Source: Hevea brasiliensis (lineage: Eukaryota; Streptophyta; Magnoliopsida; Malpighiales; Euphorbiaceae). Taken from it: 64,000 bases of DNA. The notes beneath the pieces are model-generated. The model saw only the letters and a list, made by a program, of their open reading frames with translations. It searched no databases and had not been told where the DNA came from. The position numbers were made by a program, and so were the translations under genes. The stretch is from positions 58,074,735 through 58,138,734 of the forward strand of contig NC_079503.1 in assembly GCF_030052815.1 (NCBI RefSeq), given 5' to 3'. Below are positions 12,199 to 22,485 of this stretch, in pieces. The stretch's first letter is position 1; the number at the start of each line of letters is the position of its first letter.

Positions 12199-15100
12199 TG
12201 TAACACCCCTATTTGCAAAGCCAGGTATATTTTACTATTCCGGTGACCGGTGTCGGTCCAGATAATTAAGGGGATTAGAACCATACTTAAGACAACTAGA
12301 TAAGCCCTGAACACAAATAATTAGTAATTGCCAATTAGTTAAGTATAAATAAGAAAAACAGAACATAAGAAGTTAAATGAGCCAAGAGTCACAACGATGG
12401 GTGACCTTCTCGGGAAGGACTACGAAGTCGATTTAAACTCAAATTTCGAATCGTAAAATGTGACGCTGCAGTCCTTCGGACTATTGCGAACACTGTGGAA
12501 AAGAGAAAATCATGAAAAAGAATTGTTAAGCCAGTCAAATAATTAGGTCAGAGAGTCAGAAGAAATATTGAATTATTTGCAAACCGAGTTGAACCGGTGA
12601 GGGGCAATTTGGTCAATTGACCCCGAGAGCTGACTCCTGACCTAACAGTCAAAAAAATATCGGAGAAAAGAAAATTTTGGGGTCGGGAATTAAATTAAAA
12701 AACTAATGGAAAAATAAATAGAAAAAAAAAAAAGAAAAAGTGAAAAAGTGATGACATCATCATGCATGACATAATGCATGACATAATAAATCTAATTTTA
12801 AATTTTGAAAAGTAGGATAATTATCTACTTAAGTGACCAATTAAAAAAAAAAAAGGAATTAAATTAAAACAAAAATCATTTTTGTGGGTTTTCTTCTTCA
12901 TTGTCGTTCCACTTCTTTCTCTCATCTCTCTCATTTGTTTTATCTTCCTCCATTGAAGCTCATTAAAGAGCTTCTTAAACCCAAAAATTGAGCCATAAAA
13001 TTTATAGATTTCTTAGTTAAAACTTGTAGTTGAGTCTTGTTAAAAAGATTGAAAAGAGAAAATTTGAAGGAAAATTGAAGGAAGTGAAAATTAGAAAGCT
13101 GCACCAAGGTTAGTAAGCTAAACTTGAATTTCTAGTTGAATTAATTGTATTTATAGTTGGATAAACTTAGAAATATACTTAAAATGAAATGAAAACATCT
13201 TTGGAGGACTATATGAAATTTTGGCCAGCTAGGGTTTGATATGAATATACATGTGTTTTGATTGAATTAAAAGAGTAGATAAGTTTGTATGAATGTGGAA
13301 GTGATGTTGGTATGCTTAGAATTAATTAAGTATAACAAATTGGTGAATTAGGGTTTGGCATCTAGGGTTTTGGAGACAAAAATGTGAGAATGTGTTAAAT
13401 GGTGTGTTAGACTTGGTTTGAGGTGAGAAATGGTCATTTGCGACCAATTGGAGTATGTTAAAAGTGTTAGAACCAATTGCAACTTCGGATTATTTAGGGT
13501 CATGCTGCAGGAAGCAGGACCAAGGTTCCTTTGAGGGACCAAAGCTAAAAATTTACAAATTCAATTGGGAATGAAAATAGACACAAAATGTAACATTTTT
13601 CATTTAGGAATCATGCCCAAAAAGTGATCCAAACCTAGTGAACAAATTGACCAAATCCGGAATTGGCAATCTGACCTGTACAAAAATGACCAAATGAACA
13701 GTGTTTGTTCATTTGGCCATAACTTGGGCTAGACAGGTCTAAATGACATGAAATTTTACCAAGTAGAAATTTGAGATATAGACCTAAAACTTTCATGAAG
13801 AACACAAACCCAAATTATGTCCTTAACTAAGTCATTTAGCCACCCAAAGTTGGTGACCTAAAACTACCAGAACTAGTTTGGTGCCCAGAAATCTGGGTTA
13901 AGTCCAATCCGGCAGCCATGATTCAAATGGCTATAACTTGAGCTAAAAAACTCCAAATGGAGTGATTCAAAAAGGAGAATAAAGTTAAGACATTAAGGGA
14001 CAATTTCTATAGAAACCATAGCCCAATTCTAACAGCAAAATGACCAATGGAACAGTGCAACCTAAGACACCAAAACTAAAAATTTACAATTTTGCCTAAA
14101 AGACTTAAGTTTTGAGAAAATGACCAAAACCAACAAGTTTGGTAATCAAAATGTGGTATGTGGGTGAAGTTGGAATTCCCATACCTATTAAGCCTTAGAA
14201 AGTCAACAAATTGACTTGAATAGTGTAGTGAATAGTAACCCCGAAACACAAATTTTAAAGAACGTCAAGTTTAGCATATATAAGCTAGATAAAAGTGAAT
14301 TTGAATTTATTTTTAGATTTATGCTAAGTTATGGTACTGAAACACTGTGAAACTGTGTGTTTCAACTGAAAAAGACTTGGAAAGTCTAAGAGACTGAGTC
14401 AAGGCCTAGAGGCGACTCACATCAGGTTTGTGCATAATAAATCCTATTTAAGCATTTTATGCATTTAGTATGCATTATGAGTTAAGAACTTTTGTGTTGC
14501 CACTTTGTGAATGAAAATGTAACTTTGGAAATTGATTTGATTTTTGTATGCAATATTTGAATAAATTGTTTTAAATTGATTTCGAATTCACACTTAGCAT
14601 GACAGTACCATATTATTCCCCCATTTATGGGGTTGAGATCGATTATTTCCTCCCTCTCTGGTTTACCAGTTGAGGTTGTAGATCGGATGAGTACTCATTA
14701 GCTAGCTAGCCACCTCCCTCATTGATTTCTATTAGTGGGGTTATAGATCGCTTTGTCGTGGTGTACAATGCAGCATTGATCGAAAATTTTGTGTCATGGC
14801 TTAAGTTGTGTATGAATTGGCAACACTATGTTTATTAAATTGTTTGACCAAAATTGTGCTATAATGAGTTTTGATAATTTGTGAATTGTAATTGTGCAAT
14901 ATTTAAATTGTGTTTTGTCAATGAATATTTTATGTATTGTATTTCAAATTTTTATTGTGCACCACTGAGTATTTTTATACTCAGCTATAGTTTATTTTGC
15001 TGTCGCAGATAAGGGCAAGGAGAAAACAGCAGAGTGAGCTGCTACTGAGATAGTGGACTTCACTGATCCTTTTTGTACTGGTATTTATTTATACCCTTGT

Positions 15101-15660
15101 AATTATTTGATGTGAACATGGTAGTGTTCTATGTATCAATGTAAAGTTGAGCAGTTGTATAATAAATTATAATAATATTATTTTTGTATTTTATATCTGT
15201 AAATTAAACTTGTGAATGTAAATTAGCCTTATTGAATGAAATGATGAAATATTTTGAGATTGACAAATTTGGATTAAAGTGTGGAATTATTTTGAAGGGG
15301 TTTGATTTGAGAATTTTGAGTTGAATTGAGATTATTTGGAGGTTGAGAGTTGTAGAAAATTTATTGGAAATGTTTTTTTCAGGTATTTAAAGAACTGTTT
15401 TCTCAAAATACAGATGGTACTCTGCCGAAATTTTTATAAAATTTGGGGAAAAACAAAATGGGCAAAAGTTTTAACTAGTTTTTAAGCTTTGAATAAATGA
15501 TTTTAATTCCTATCAAAATGCTCACTACTTCCAAAATGTAAGAAAATGATTTTAAAATCCCTTGTAGTACACTTAATGAATTATCAATGGGTAAAGTTCG
15601 GTAGTTCATTTGGTATTCTATGGGAACATGTTATGCTTTACAGAGGGGTAAGGTGTGACA
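12199..15660 (+). repeat. Family A 3' LTR, 3462 bp
   Basis: Starts TGTAACACCCC after the PPT and ends GGTGTGACA. It carries a 5S box C-like block at 12396-12419 (GATGGGTGACCTTCTCGGGA), a splice-donor-like CAAGGTTAGTAAG with GT at 13109, and the paired hairpins at 14965-15006. No gene is supported inside. Confidence 0.95.
14965..15006 (+). other. Paired stem-loops in A 3' LTR
   Basis: Hairpin 1 (14965-14984) is perfect: CTGAGTAT, loop TTTT, ATACTCAG. Hairpin 2 (14984-15006) pairs GCTATAG with CTGTCGC imperfectly. The pair lies about 654 bp from the LTR 3' end. Confidence 0.7.
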
Positions 15661-15834
15661 TGGACTTTTGGAACTTCAACTAAAAATCCCTTCTAGGAAT
15701 CTTGTAGATCTTATTTCTCCTTTGCCTTTCTTGAAGTTAATGTGCACTCTAGAATGTAAATTGGTTTCCCCTTTTAATGAAAATTGACTTCTTGTATTTA
15801 TATATGATGAAAAACCCTTGTTTCAGAGTCTAAA

Positions 15835-16022
15835 TAGGGTTAAAAGTTCTTTGTAACAAGTTAGAAGGAAGAAAAGTTGAATTAGAATTCTATCAAGAGT
15901 CATTGCACAAGGCTGTGTAATTTTACACTAGGGTTAAAAGTTCTTTGTAACAAGTTAGAAGGAAGAAAAGTTGAATTAGAATTCTATCAAGAGTCATTAC
16001 ACAAGGCTGTGTAATGTTACAC
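15835..16022 (+). repeat. 94-bp tandem duplication, two copies
   Basis: 15835-15928 and 15929-16022 are nearly identical, both opening TAGGGTTAAAAGTTC and ending in the TGTAAT-TTACAC motif. It lies between the A 3' LTR and the gag remnant on the minus strand. No coding is seen. Confidence 0.92.
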
Positions 16023-16190
16023 GGGGCTACGTAATTGTTACATGGGGCTATGTAATATTACATGAGGTACATCACACAACTCTCTGGACCTTAAACTTTT
16101 GCATTTTTTAGGGCTCAGAAGATTACATGGGGCTATGTAATTTTTACACTGGGTTGTGTAATTGATTACACTTGCCGTGTAATTTTAAAT
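15908..16190 (+). repeat. Degenerate array of GGGCTRYGTAA...TTACA motifs
   Basis: A short, partly palindromic unit (TTACA, then GGGCTATGTAA) recurs about eight times with changes such as CGGGGCTACGTAATTG, TGGGGCTATGTAATAT and TGGGTTGTGTAATTG. Spacing varies. It overlaps the end of the 94-bp duplication. Function is unknown. Confidence 0.75.
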
Positions 16191-16419
16191 GGCCCCAAAA
16201 CTGCATTTTAAAGCTTCAACTCTTTTTCAATTTCATCCATGCCTTTTTGAATCTTTGAAAGCTACCTGATAAAACCTAAAAATCAAGAGATTAGACCAAT
16301 TTAACATAAAATTTTAAAGAAACCTAGAAACACTTGAAAATAAACATAAAAGCTTAAAATTAAATATAAAAGTAACAAAATACTAACAAAATACAATAAA
16401 TATTAATCCTAAATGTATA

Positions 16420-16880
16420 TATAATTTGACTTCATCATCAATGCATGGACATACTTGTTCCAGTCAGCATATGCTTATTTCCCTTAACCTTCACATAATC
16501 CTAATGCCATTGGATAGCTCTCCCTTCTAAATGTAAAGCAGCTACCTTAACATGATTCTCAGAGGTAATGTTCCCAACTTCAAAGAAATATTCGGATCTC
16601 AATAACCATCCCTCCAATCCCTTACCATCAAAGTGAGGAAATTCAAATTTGGTGGTGCTACCCCACAAATTGCCACCACTCCCAACATTCCTTTCAATTT
16701 GCACATACTCTACTCCACTCACTAGTTCTATGCGACCACATCTAATTTACTCAGTCCAATAATTAGATATTTGAGTTCCATCACCATGTTTTGCAACCTA
16801 GCTTCCTACCATCACTCAGATTTAAGGACCATGGTAGCGATCTCTTTTCTCCACTCCTCTAAACGTGTTCCCTTAGCCAT
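16420..16880 (-). pseudogene. Gag remnant of a short-LTR Ty3/gypsy element
   Basis: Read on the minus strand from the ATG at 16880 (MAKGTRLEEWRKEIA), 9 bp after a PBS. After several stops a clear gag block appears (16501-16722): KFEFPHFDGKGLEGWLLR, then AALHLEGRAIQWH. A stop at about 16501 and a one-base loss follow, after which AYADWNKYVHAL continues in another frame to about 16430. That block is typical of gypsy gag with the FDG...W..R pattern, clearly different from the Tekay gags in this window. No pol is visible downstream, so the element is a truncated remnant. Lineage (Reina-like or another short-LTR gypsy) is a guess. Confidence 0.82.
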
Positions 16881-16893
16881 GGGCAAAGATTGA

Positions 16894-16907
16894 CCACTCT
16901 GATACCA
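16894..16907 (-). other. PBS of the short-LTR gypsy remnant
   Basis: On the minus strand TGGTATCAGAGTGG, a Met-tRNA-type primer site. The LTR end would be near 16913, where the + strand reads TGTGTAG. Confidence 0.8.
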
Positions 16908-16912
16908 ATTTA

Positions 16913-17100
16913 TGTGTAGAAAAAGGAATCAAGAGAAAATTTACAAAACAAAGAAAACTAACAAGAGAATATCATTCATTATTAAGAATCAATATATTAA
17001 ACCCTATACCGCTATCATCTTTATATAGCTCAATCCCACAATTACAAGAAGAATCTCTCGCCCTAGTAATAATTCTCCTAACTAAACTCTAACAACCCAA
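16913..17100 (-). repeat. Probable LTR 3' portion of the short-LTR gypsy remnant
   Basis: On the minus strand this stretch ends CTACACA just before the PBS and contains a TATA box (TATATAAAG, 17019-17027) about 110 bp upstream of that end. That layout fits a U3-R-U5 boundary. I could not fix the outer LTR edge, because no second copy is in the window. Confidence 0.55.
17019..17027 (-). promoter_or_regulatory. TATA box candidate of the short LTR
   Basis: TATATAAAG on the minus strand, in the expected place for transcription toward the PBS and gag remnant at 16880. Confidence 0.5.
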
Positions 17101-18046
17101 CCCCTATAACAAACTAAACAATGGATCACTAAGCTAGGCACATGATCATTGTAATGGTTAGAAGAGAGAAGCACGCCTAAGCTTTATCCACCATTTCAAT
17201 AAGGAGCTCCTCACATCATTTCACTTATTAAACTCTTCTTCTCAACCTCAACCTTTAATAACTTATTTGCAAATGATGTCGTATCAATCTCTACTTACAT
17301 CACAGCTCACAGACCCATCAAGGACATTTGCACATCGTAATTCTATGTCAAAGACCTTCACATCCATCTTCTTCGAGTTCAATAGGTGTTGTTTACTAGA
17401 GATTTGGCCCATTTTAGAACAATTTCCTACCAGTCGAGGTATTACAATTTTCCAGATTTCCACTTTGTCACTTCCTATTCAAATTATCCATTTTATTTAG
17501 GTTTAGGTGAAAATCAATTCTATTTCCTTGGAGAGTATTCTATAAAATGATTTTAGTTTATTTTAGTTGATTTATTGATGGAAAATGGAATTTTGATTAA
17601 CTTTTATTGGTTCTTGATTGTTGGATAAACCTAATGGTACCTATTTGTTCATTGGTATTTATATGAAATGTAATATTTTGAGGGGTTTTGGCTTTCATTG
17701 CTCTGCTACCATAACTTTATCTTTGTGCTTTCCATGTTTAGACACTAAATAGCTAACGTAAGAAGAAAGAACAAGCTTCCTTATATATATTAATTTTTAT
17801 TATGGTTCAAAATCAAGAATGGTTTTGGATTGAACTTGGTTGGTTTGCATTTTAATTGAACTTAGTTTGTTGATTAAGTGTTAGCCCTTATAGATGACAT
17901 TCATTGTGCATTGTATTTCTCTCCTTGTTTACATAATATTTAATAATTTAAATATGGGGTTGTTTGGTTATCTATAGTTATTTAGTTTTAATACACTTTT
18001 CTCTATTAATTCCTCATACAATTTACTTATAATATGATGAGATCCA
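17101..18046. other. Unassigned intergenic DNA
   Basis: AT-rich DNA without a recognisable gene or repeat. One 77-codon open frame (17267-17500) shows no family features. It ends at the TSD of the B solo LTR. Confidence 0.6.
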
Positions 18047-18051
18047 AAGCA
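18047..18051 (+). repeat. Left TSD of B solo LTR (aagca)
   Basis: Repeated exactly at 21923-21927. Confidence 0.93.
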
Positions 18052-21000
18052 TGTAACACCCCTAAATTCGGTAGTGCGTTCTGCTGCTCCAGTGACCAGT
18101 GTTGTCCGGACAGCTAGGATGCCTAGAACCACACTTCAATGAGAGTGAGGAGACATAAAATAATGAAATAAAAGAAAAGAAAGTACAAGAAAAACAAAGG
18201 AAAAATGATTGCAAAGAAATGTGATCAAGTTAAACGAGCCGGGAAACCTAACGATGGGTGACCGCACTGGGAAGTCACGGCGTGGACCGTTGACTGGCCC
18301 TGGACTGCGGGGAACCCTGGAAAACATTTTTGGGACATAAATAGACCCTTGTTGAAGAATAAATATCATTAGAAATATCAAAGAAAAATTAAATAATTAG
18401 TACAAAGAAAAGTGAGAAATCGAAAAACAGACAAAACACTGTATACTGAAAAATCATGATTGCCACCCGAACAGTTGCATTATGGTCATTTGACATCCCG
18501 AAGTGTCTTTTGACCTAAATTTCCATTAAAAATAAATAATATTACACTTAGAAAATGAAATGAAAAATTAAATTGGTGGTACCTAAAGTAAATAGTGAGA
18601 ATTAAGGGTTTAATGTGGGATTAAGTGAAAGTAACTTATAATATGAATTAATTAGAGTAAGTGGACCACTAAGAGAATAAAATAAACACATTATGGGGCT
18701 GATGTAAGTCCACTATGTCCAGCAGCCACTTCATCTTCTTCATTTACCATCCAAGCCGTGAATGAAGGGAGAGAAAACTCCATGGACATTTTCATGCAAG
18801 CTTGATCCCTCCTTCCATTTCAACTCCAAACACTTGAGTTCCTTCATTAAACTTTGTCTACACATCACAAGGAAGATATTGACACCCAATTTGAGAAGTT
18901 TGGTGAAGGTTTAGCAAGTTACAAATAAAGGTAAGTTTGCATTTTTGAGAAATCCTTTGTTAAAGTTTTTGTGCATGTTATGGGTATTAGTTTGGTGAAG
19001 GAAAATTTTAAGTTTGAAAGGTTATTGTTATTTTCATTTTGGACAGCCATGGGTCACGTTTATGATGAGGTATTTGTGCATATAATTGATGGGAAAGAAT
19101 GTTAATAATGGTGATTTAGTAACTTAGTGAGTTATTGCATGTTTATATGGTGAATTATGCACTTTGATGGGAATTGGCATATGGTACGGCAATGTGATGT
19201 TGATGAATGTTTTGTGGCAGCTTGTGGACACTTGAGAAATGGTGTATATTGAAGGAAGAGTGGGCAGAATATTGACCTAGAAGGATTGATGATATGTATG
19301 TGAATGAATGTTGTAAAGTGTATGTAAAGTTTGTAATGTTTAGGTGTGGTTGTAATGGTATTTAGAAATTGTAATTGTGAATGATATTTGGTGTATTGAG
19401 GGTGATTGGAATCTGCCCAAAATAATGCTAATGTAATGTAGAAAATGTTTTTGGTAATGTGCCAAAACAGTTTGGTAGGGTATGGAAGTAAACCTTGCAA
19501 GGTGAGTATGTGTTTGAAGTTGGGGTGTGAAATGCATATTGAGGGCAGTGAATATTTTAGCCTATAACCTTGAATGTGTAACCTCAATTGGTATGAGACC
19601 AATTTGGGGTGAAACTAGGCACAAAATGTGCCAACTTTCATTGAGAAACCATGCCAAAATTCTGCTTGCAAGGTGACCTAAAAATTTGACCAATTCGGAT
19701 TAGGTGCAATTAGGACCTGAAAAATGACCAATTGGGCAGCAGTGAGTATTTAGGCCATAACTCACTCAAACCAGGTCCAATTGACCTGAAATTGTAACCA
19801 TGAATAGTTAAGACCCATACCTACAAGTCTTATGAAGACACCAAAACCCAGAAATGACCATAAGCAAGTCAAACAACTTGCACAAGTTCGGGTCCAAAAA
19901 CTGGCCGAACCAGAATTGACCAATTTGACCTAAAATTGACCTAAAATGGTACCACTTGACCAGCAATAGTGTAATGACCATAACTTGGTCTACTTAACTC
20001 GGATTGACCTGAAATTTTGCACCGCGTGCAATAAGACCTAAATCTACAAGTTTGTAGTTTCGACCGAGACCCGAAAACCGAGGGAACTAGATTGTCCGGT
20101 TAGGTCAAACCAGTGTCCCGGAATCCAACAATTTGCATTAAAATGCACTAAGCAAGGAAATGACTTTGGTAAAACATACCGAACCTAAAACCCTATCGAA
20201 TGTGACATATTAACGACACTAAAACCTAATTTACCTAAAACGCAACGAGGGTCGGTATATTAGGTGATTAAGTGAATAATTGAGTTCAGTGCATTATTTA
20301 CCAAACACCATCGATAGAGACAGTTTAAATTAGTACTGAAACACTTCAAATTGTGTTTCGCTACCAAAGACTCAGAAAAGGGAAGGAAACATCGAGTCCA
20401 GATCGTGGGGATACCATCGAGGTGTGTGCACAACAACTGTTTCTTTTGAATTATTTTCAATGGAAATAAATATTGACTATTTGCATATCATTGTTTTAAA
20501 TTGTGGAAATGTGTTTGGTGGACACTTATTGATTGAAAAACATTGTGAATGGTTTGAAACTGTGAAAAATTGTTTGAATGGTATTTGATGGATACTTATT
20601 GATTGAAAAGCAATCTAAATGGTTTTTGTGGAAATTGAAGTGAATTACGAATTGTGTTGCCATTTTGTGAATGAAATTATAACTTTGGAAATTTATTGGA
20701 TTCTTACGGATCATTTGAATAAAATGTTTGGAATTGTTTTGACTCACAATTGGCATGACACTGATAATATGTTCCTCCTCCATTAATGGGGTGAGTGTGA
20801 TTATTCCTCCCTCTTTGACTTATCGACCTGGGGTGAGTATGATTATGTTCCTCCCTCTTTGACTTCCCAGTCTGAGGTGAGTATGGATGAGTTCTCATTA
20901 TATAGCTAGCTTCCTCCCTCATTGATTTCGATTATTGGGGTGAGCATGTCTTGTCGTGGTGTACAACACGGCATATATGGAAAAATTGTGTCATGGCCTA

Positions 21001-21922
21001 AATTGTGTTATAGATTGGCAACACTGTATTCTTCAGTTATTTGATCGAATTGTGTTATTATGTATTGTGAGATTGTGAAATTGATTTAAACTCTTATTGA
21101 CATATACTGTCTATTGAATTCAACCATGATCTGACTTATTGAAAATTATTGTGATATTAACAAATGGAGTTTAAATTCTTGTTGACATTTATTGTCTTGA
21201 ATTTAACTATGGTTTTAAGTATCCACTATTGATATGATTTATGAATTGTGATTTAAAATTTGTATTTGGTTAATGTTGTGCACCACTGAGACATTGTCTC
21301 AGCGATAGCTTTTATTGCTGTCGCAGGTAGAGAGACAGACAGGGCAGCAGGCTAGGCTGCTAGTATCGCCAGCGAGAGATTTTTGGGTATAGTGAGTATA
21401 CCACATGTGGCATTTTGTACTGTAATGTATATTCACTGTATGTATATTTTGTTCTTGGTTTTGAGCAGTTGTAAATTTAAGTTGTACAGTAAAGTTGTAA
21501 AATAAATATGAGTTATTTGGCTTGTAAAAATTGTGTTATATCTTTGTATCTTAGTCTTTGAAAATCACTGTGGATTTGACTTGAGAAATGTGTTGTGTTG
21601 ATAAAAATGTTGGAGTTGAGATTTGAAAATATATTGAAGTGCTTTTTACAGGTTTTCTGAAGAACTGTTTTGTCCAAAATACAAATGGCACCTTGCCAAA
21701 ATTTTTACAGATATTCCAAATAAATCAAATGAGTTAGTTGTTTCACTTCAGTTCACCAAAGTCTTTCACACCTGTAAATAGTGCTCACTACTGTAAAAGA
21801 AGTAAGAAAAGTTTTTAAAATCCCTTGTAGTGTATTTAATGGATTATCAGTAGACGGAGTTGGTAATTCATTAGGTATACTACGGGATCATGTTATGCCT
21901 TACAGAGGGGTAGGGTGTGACA
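18052..21922 (+). mobile_element. Family B solo LTR, 3871 bp
   Basis: Begins TGTAACACCCC and ends GGTGTGACA, with aagca on both sides, and no PBS or internal region follows. It matches the three LTRs of the array at 38791-55144 over its whole length. Features: 5S box C-like GATGGGTGACCGCACTGGGA at 18253-18272, preceded by AGTTAAACGAGCC; splice-donor-like AAAGGTAAGTTT with GT at 18931; repeated modules starting near 19754 and 19977; direct repeats of a CCTCCCTCTTTGACTT unit at 20790-20870; paired hairpins at 21286-21324. It is the best reference for judging the errors in the B array. Confidence 0.95.
21286..21324 (+). other. Paired stem-loops in B solo LTR
   Basis: Hairpin 1 (21286-21302) is CTGAGAC, ATT, GTCTCAG, perfect. 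Hairpin 2 (21302-21324) is GCGATAGC, TTTTATT, GCTGTCGC with one G-T wobble. They share one G and lie about 600 bp from the LTR end. Confidence 0.75.
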
Positions 21923-21927
21923 AAGCA
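21923..21927 (+). repeat. Right TSD of B solo LTR (aagca)
   Basis: Exact copy of 18047-18051. Confidence 0.93.
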
Positions 21928-22388
21928 CTTTTGGTTTTGCCTAATAACTCAATTAAGAGCAGTTCTAAATCAATGTCTGTCGGGTCAAAATTATTTGAGT
22001 TATTAGGATTGAACTGGGAATTTTAGTCTTACTAGATTTTCTGAGATAGTGCTAGGGTTTTAGATGTTGAAGTAAATATGAAATTACCGTCTAAGATTTT
22101 AAACCTAGATGTGGGGTGAGAAGGATTTGTGAAAGAGGACTTGTGTAAAGTTGGTTTTGCCATTATGAATTTTTGTTTATTCGTTTCTTTTTTTTTTTTA
22201 AGTTGGTTAATGTTATGATTATGTTACCTAGTGTTGTAGTTTGGAATATCCTGAATAATTTTCTTTCTAAGCATATAAGTAAAGGATTATTAAAGGAGAA
22301 AAATAAAAATTTAGACTTGGATTGAGTTTCTCAAATCTCATGAATGTGTTGTAGTTACTTGACCATTTCAATTCAATGGCTATAAGTT
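21928..22388. other. Unassigned intergenic DNA
   Basis: No gene or repeat recognised. The open frame 21781-22026 straddles the LTR edge and is chance. Confidence 0.6.

Positions 22389-22485
<97 letters not shown>
22389..22485. repeat. (CAA)n then (TAA)n microsatellite
   Basis: About 20 CAA units pass into about 11 AAT units. It ends exactly where the terminal inverted repeat of the next element starts. Confidence 0.98.

Larger units (their letters stand above)
1..15660 (+). mobile_element. Family A Tekay/Del-type Ty3/gypsy retrotransposon (5' end cut by window)
   Basis: Two long direct repeats flank a gag-pol region: position 1 aligns with 12311, so about 112 bp of the 5' LTR lies outside the window. 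Order is LTR, Met-tRNA PBS, gag, PR, [nested D solo LTR], RT, RNase H, INT, chromodomain-like tail, PPT, LTR. That order and the long LTRs fit the Tekay/Del chromovirus lineage. The copy is old and dead: many stop codons, a deleted RT core, and LTRs differing by several percent by eye. The bases after the 3' LTR are tggac; the matching left TSD is outside the window. Confidence 0.93.

Noticed and set aside
15908..16190. CRISPR-like repeat array
   Set aside because: Units are degenerate, partly palindromic and without regular unique spacers; eukaryotic context.
19132..19602. 156-codon frame on - in the B solo LTR
   Set aside because: LTR DNA; it is interrupted in the array copies and has no domain.
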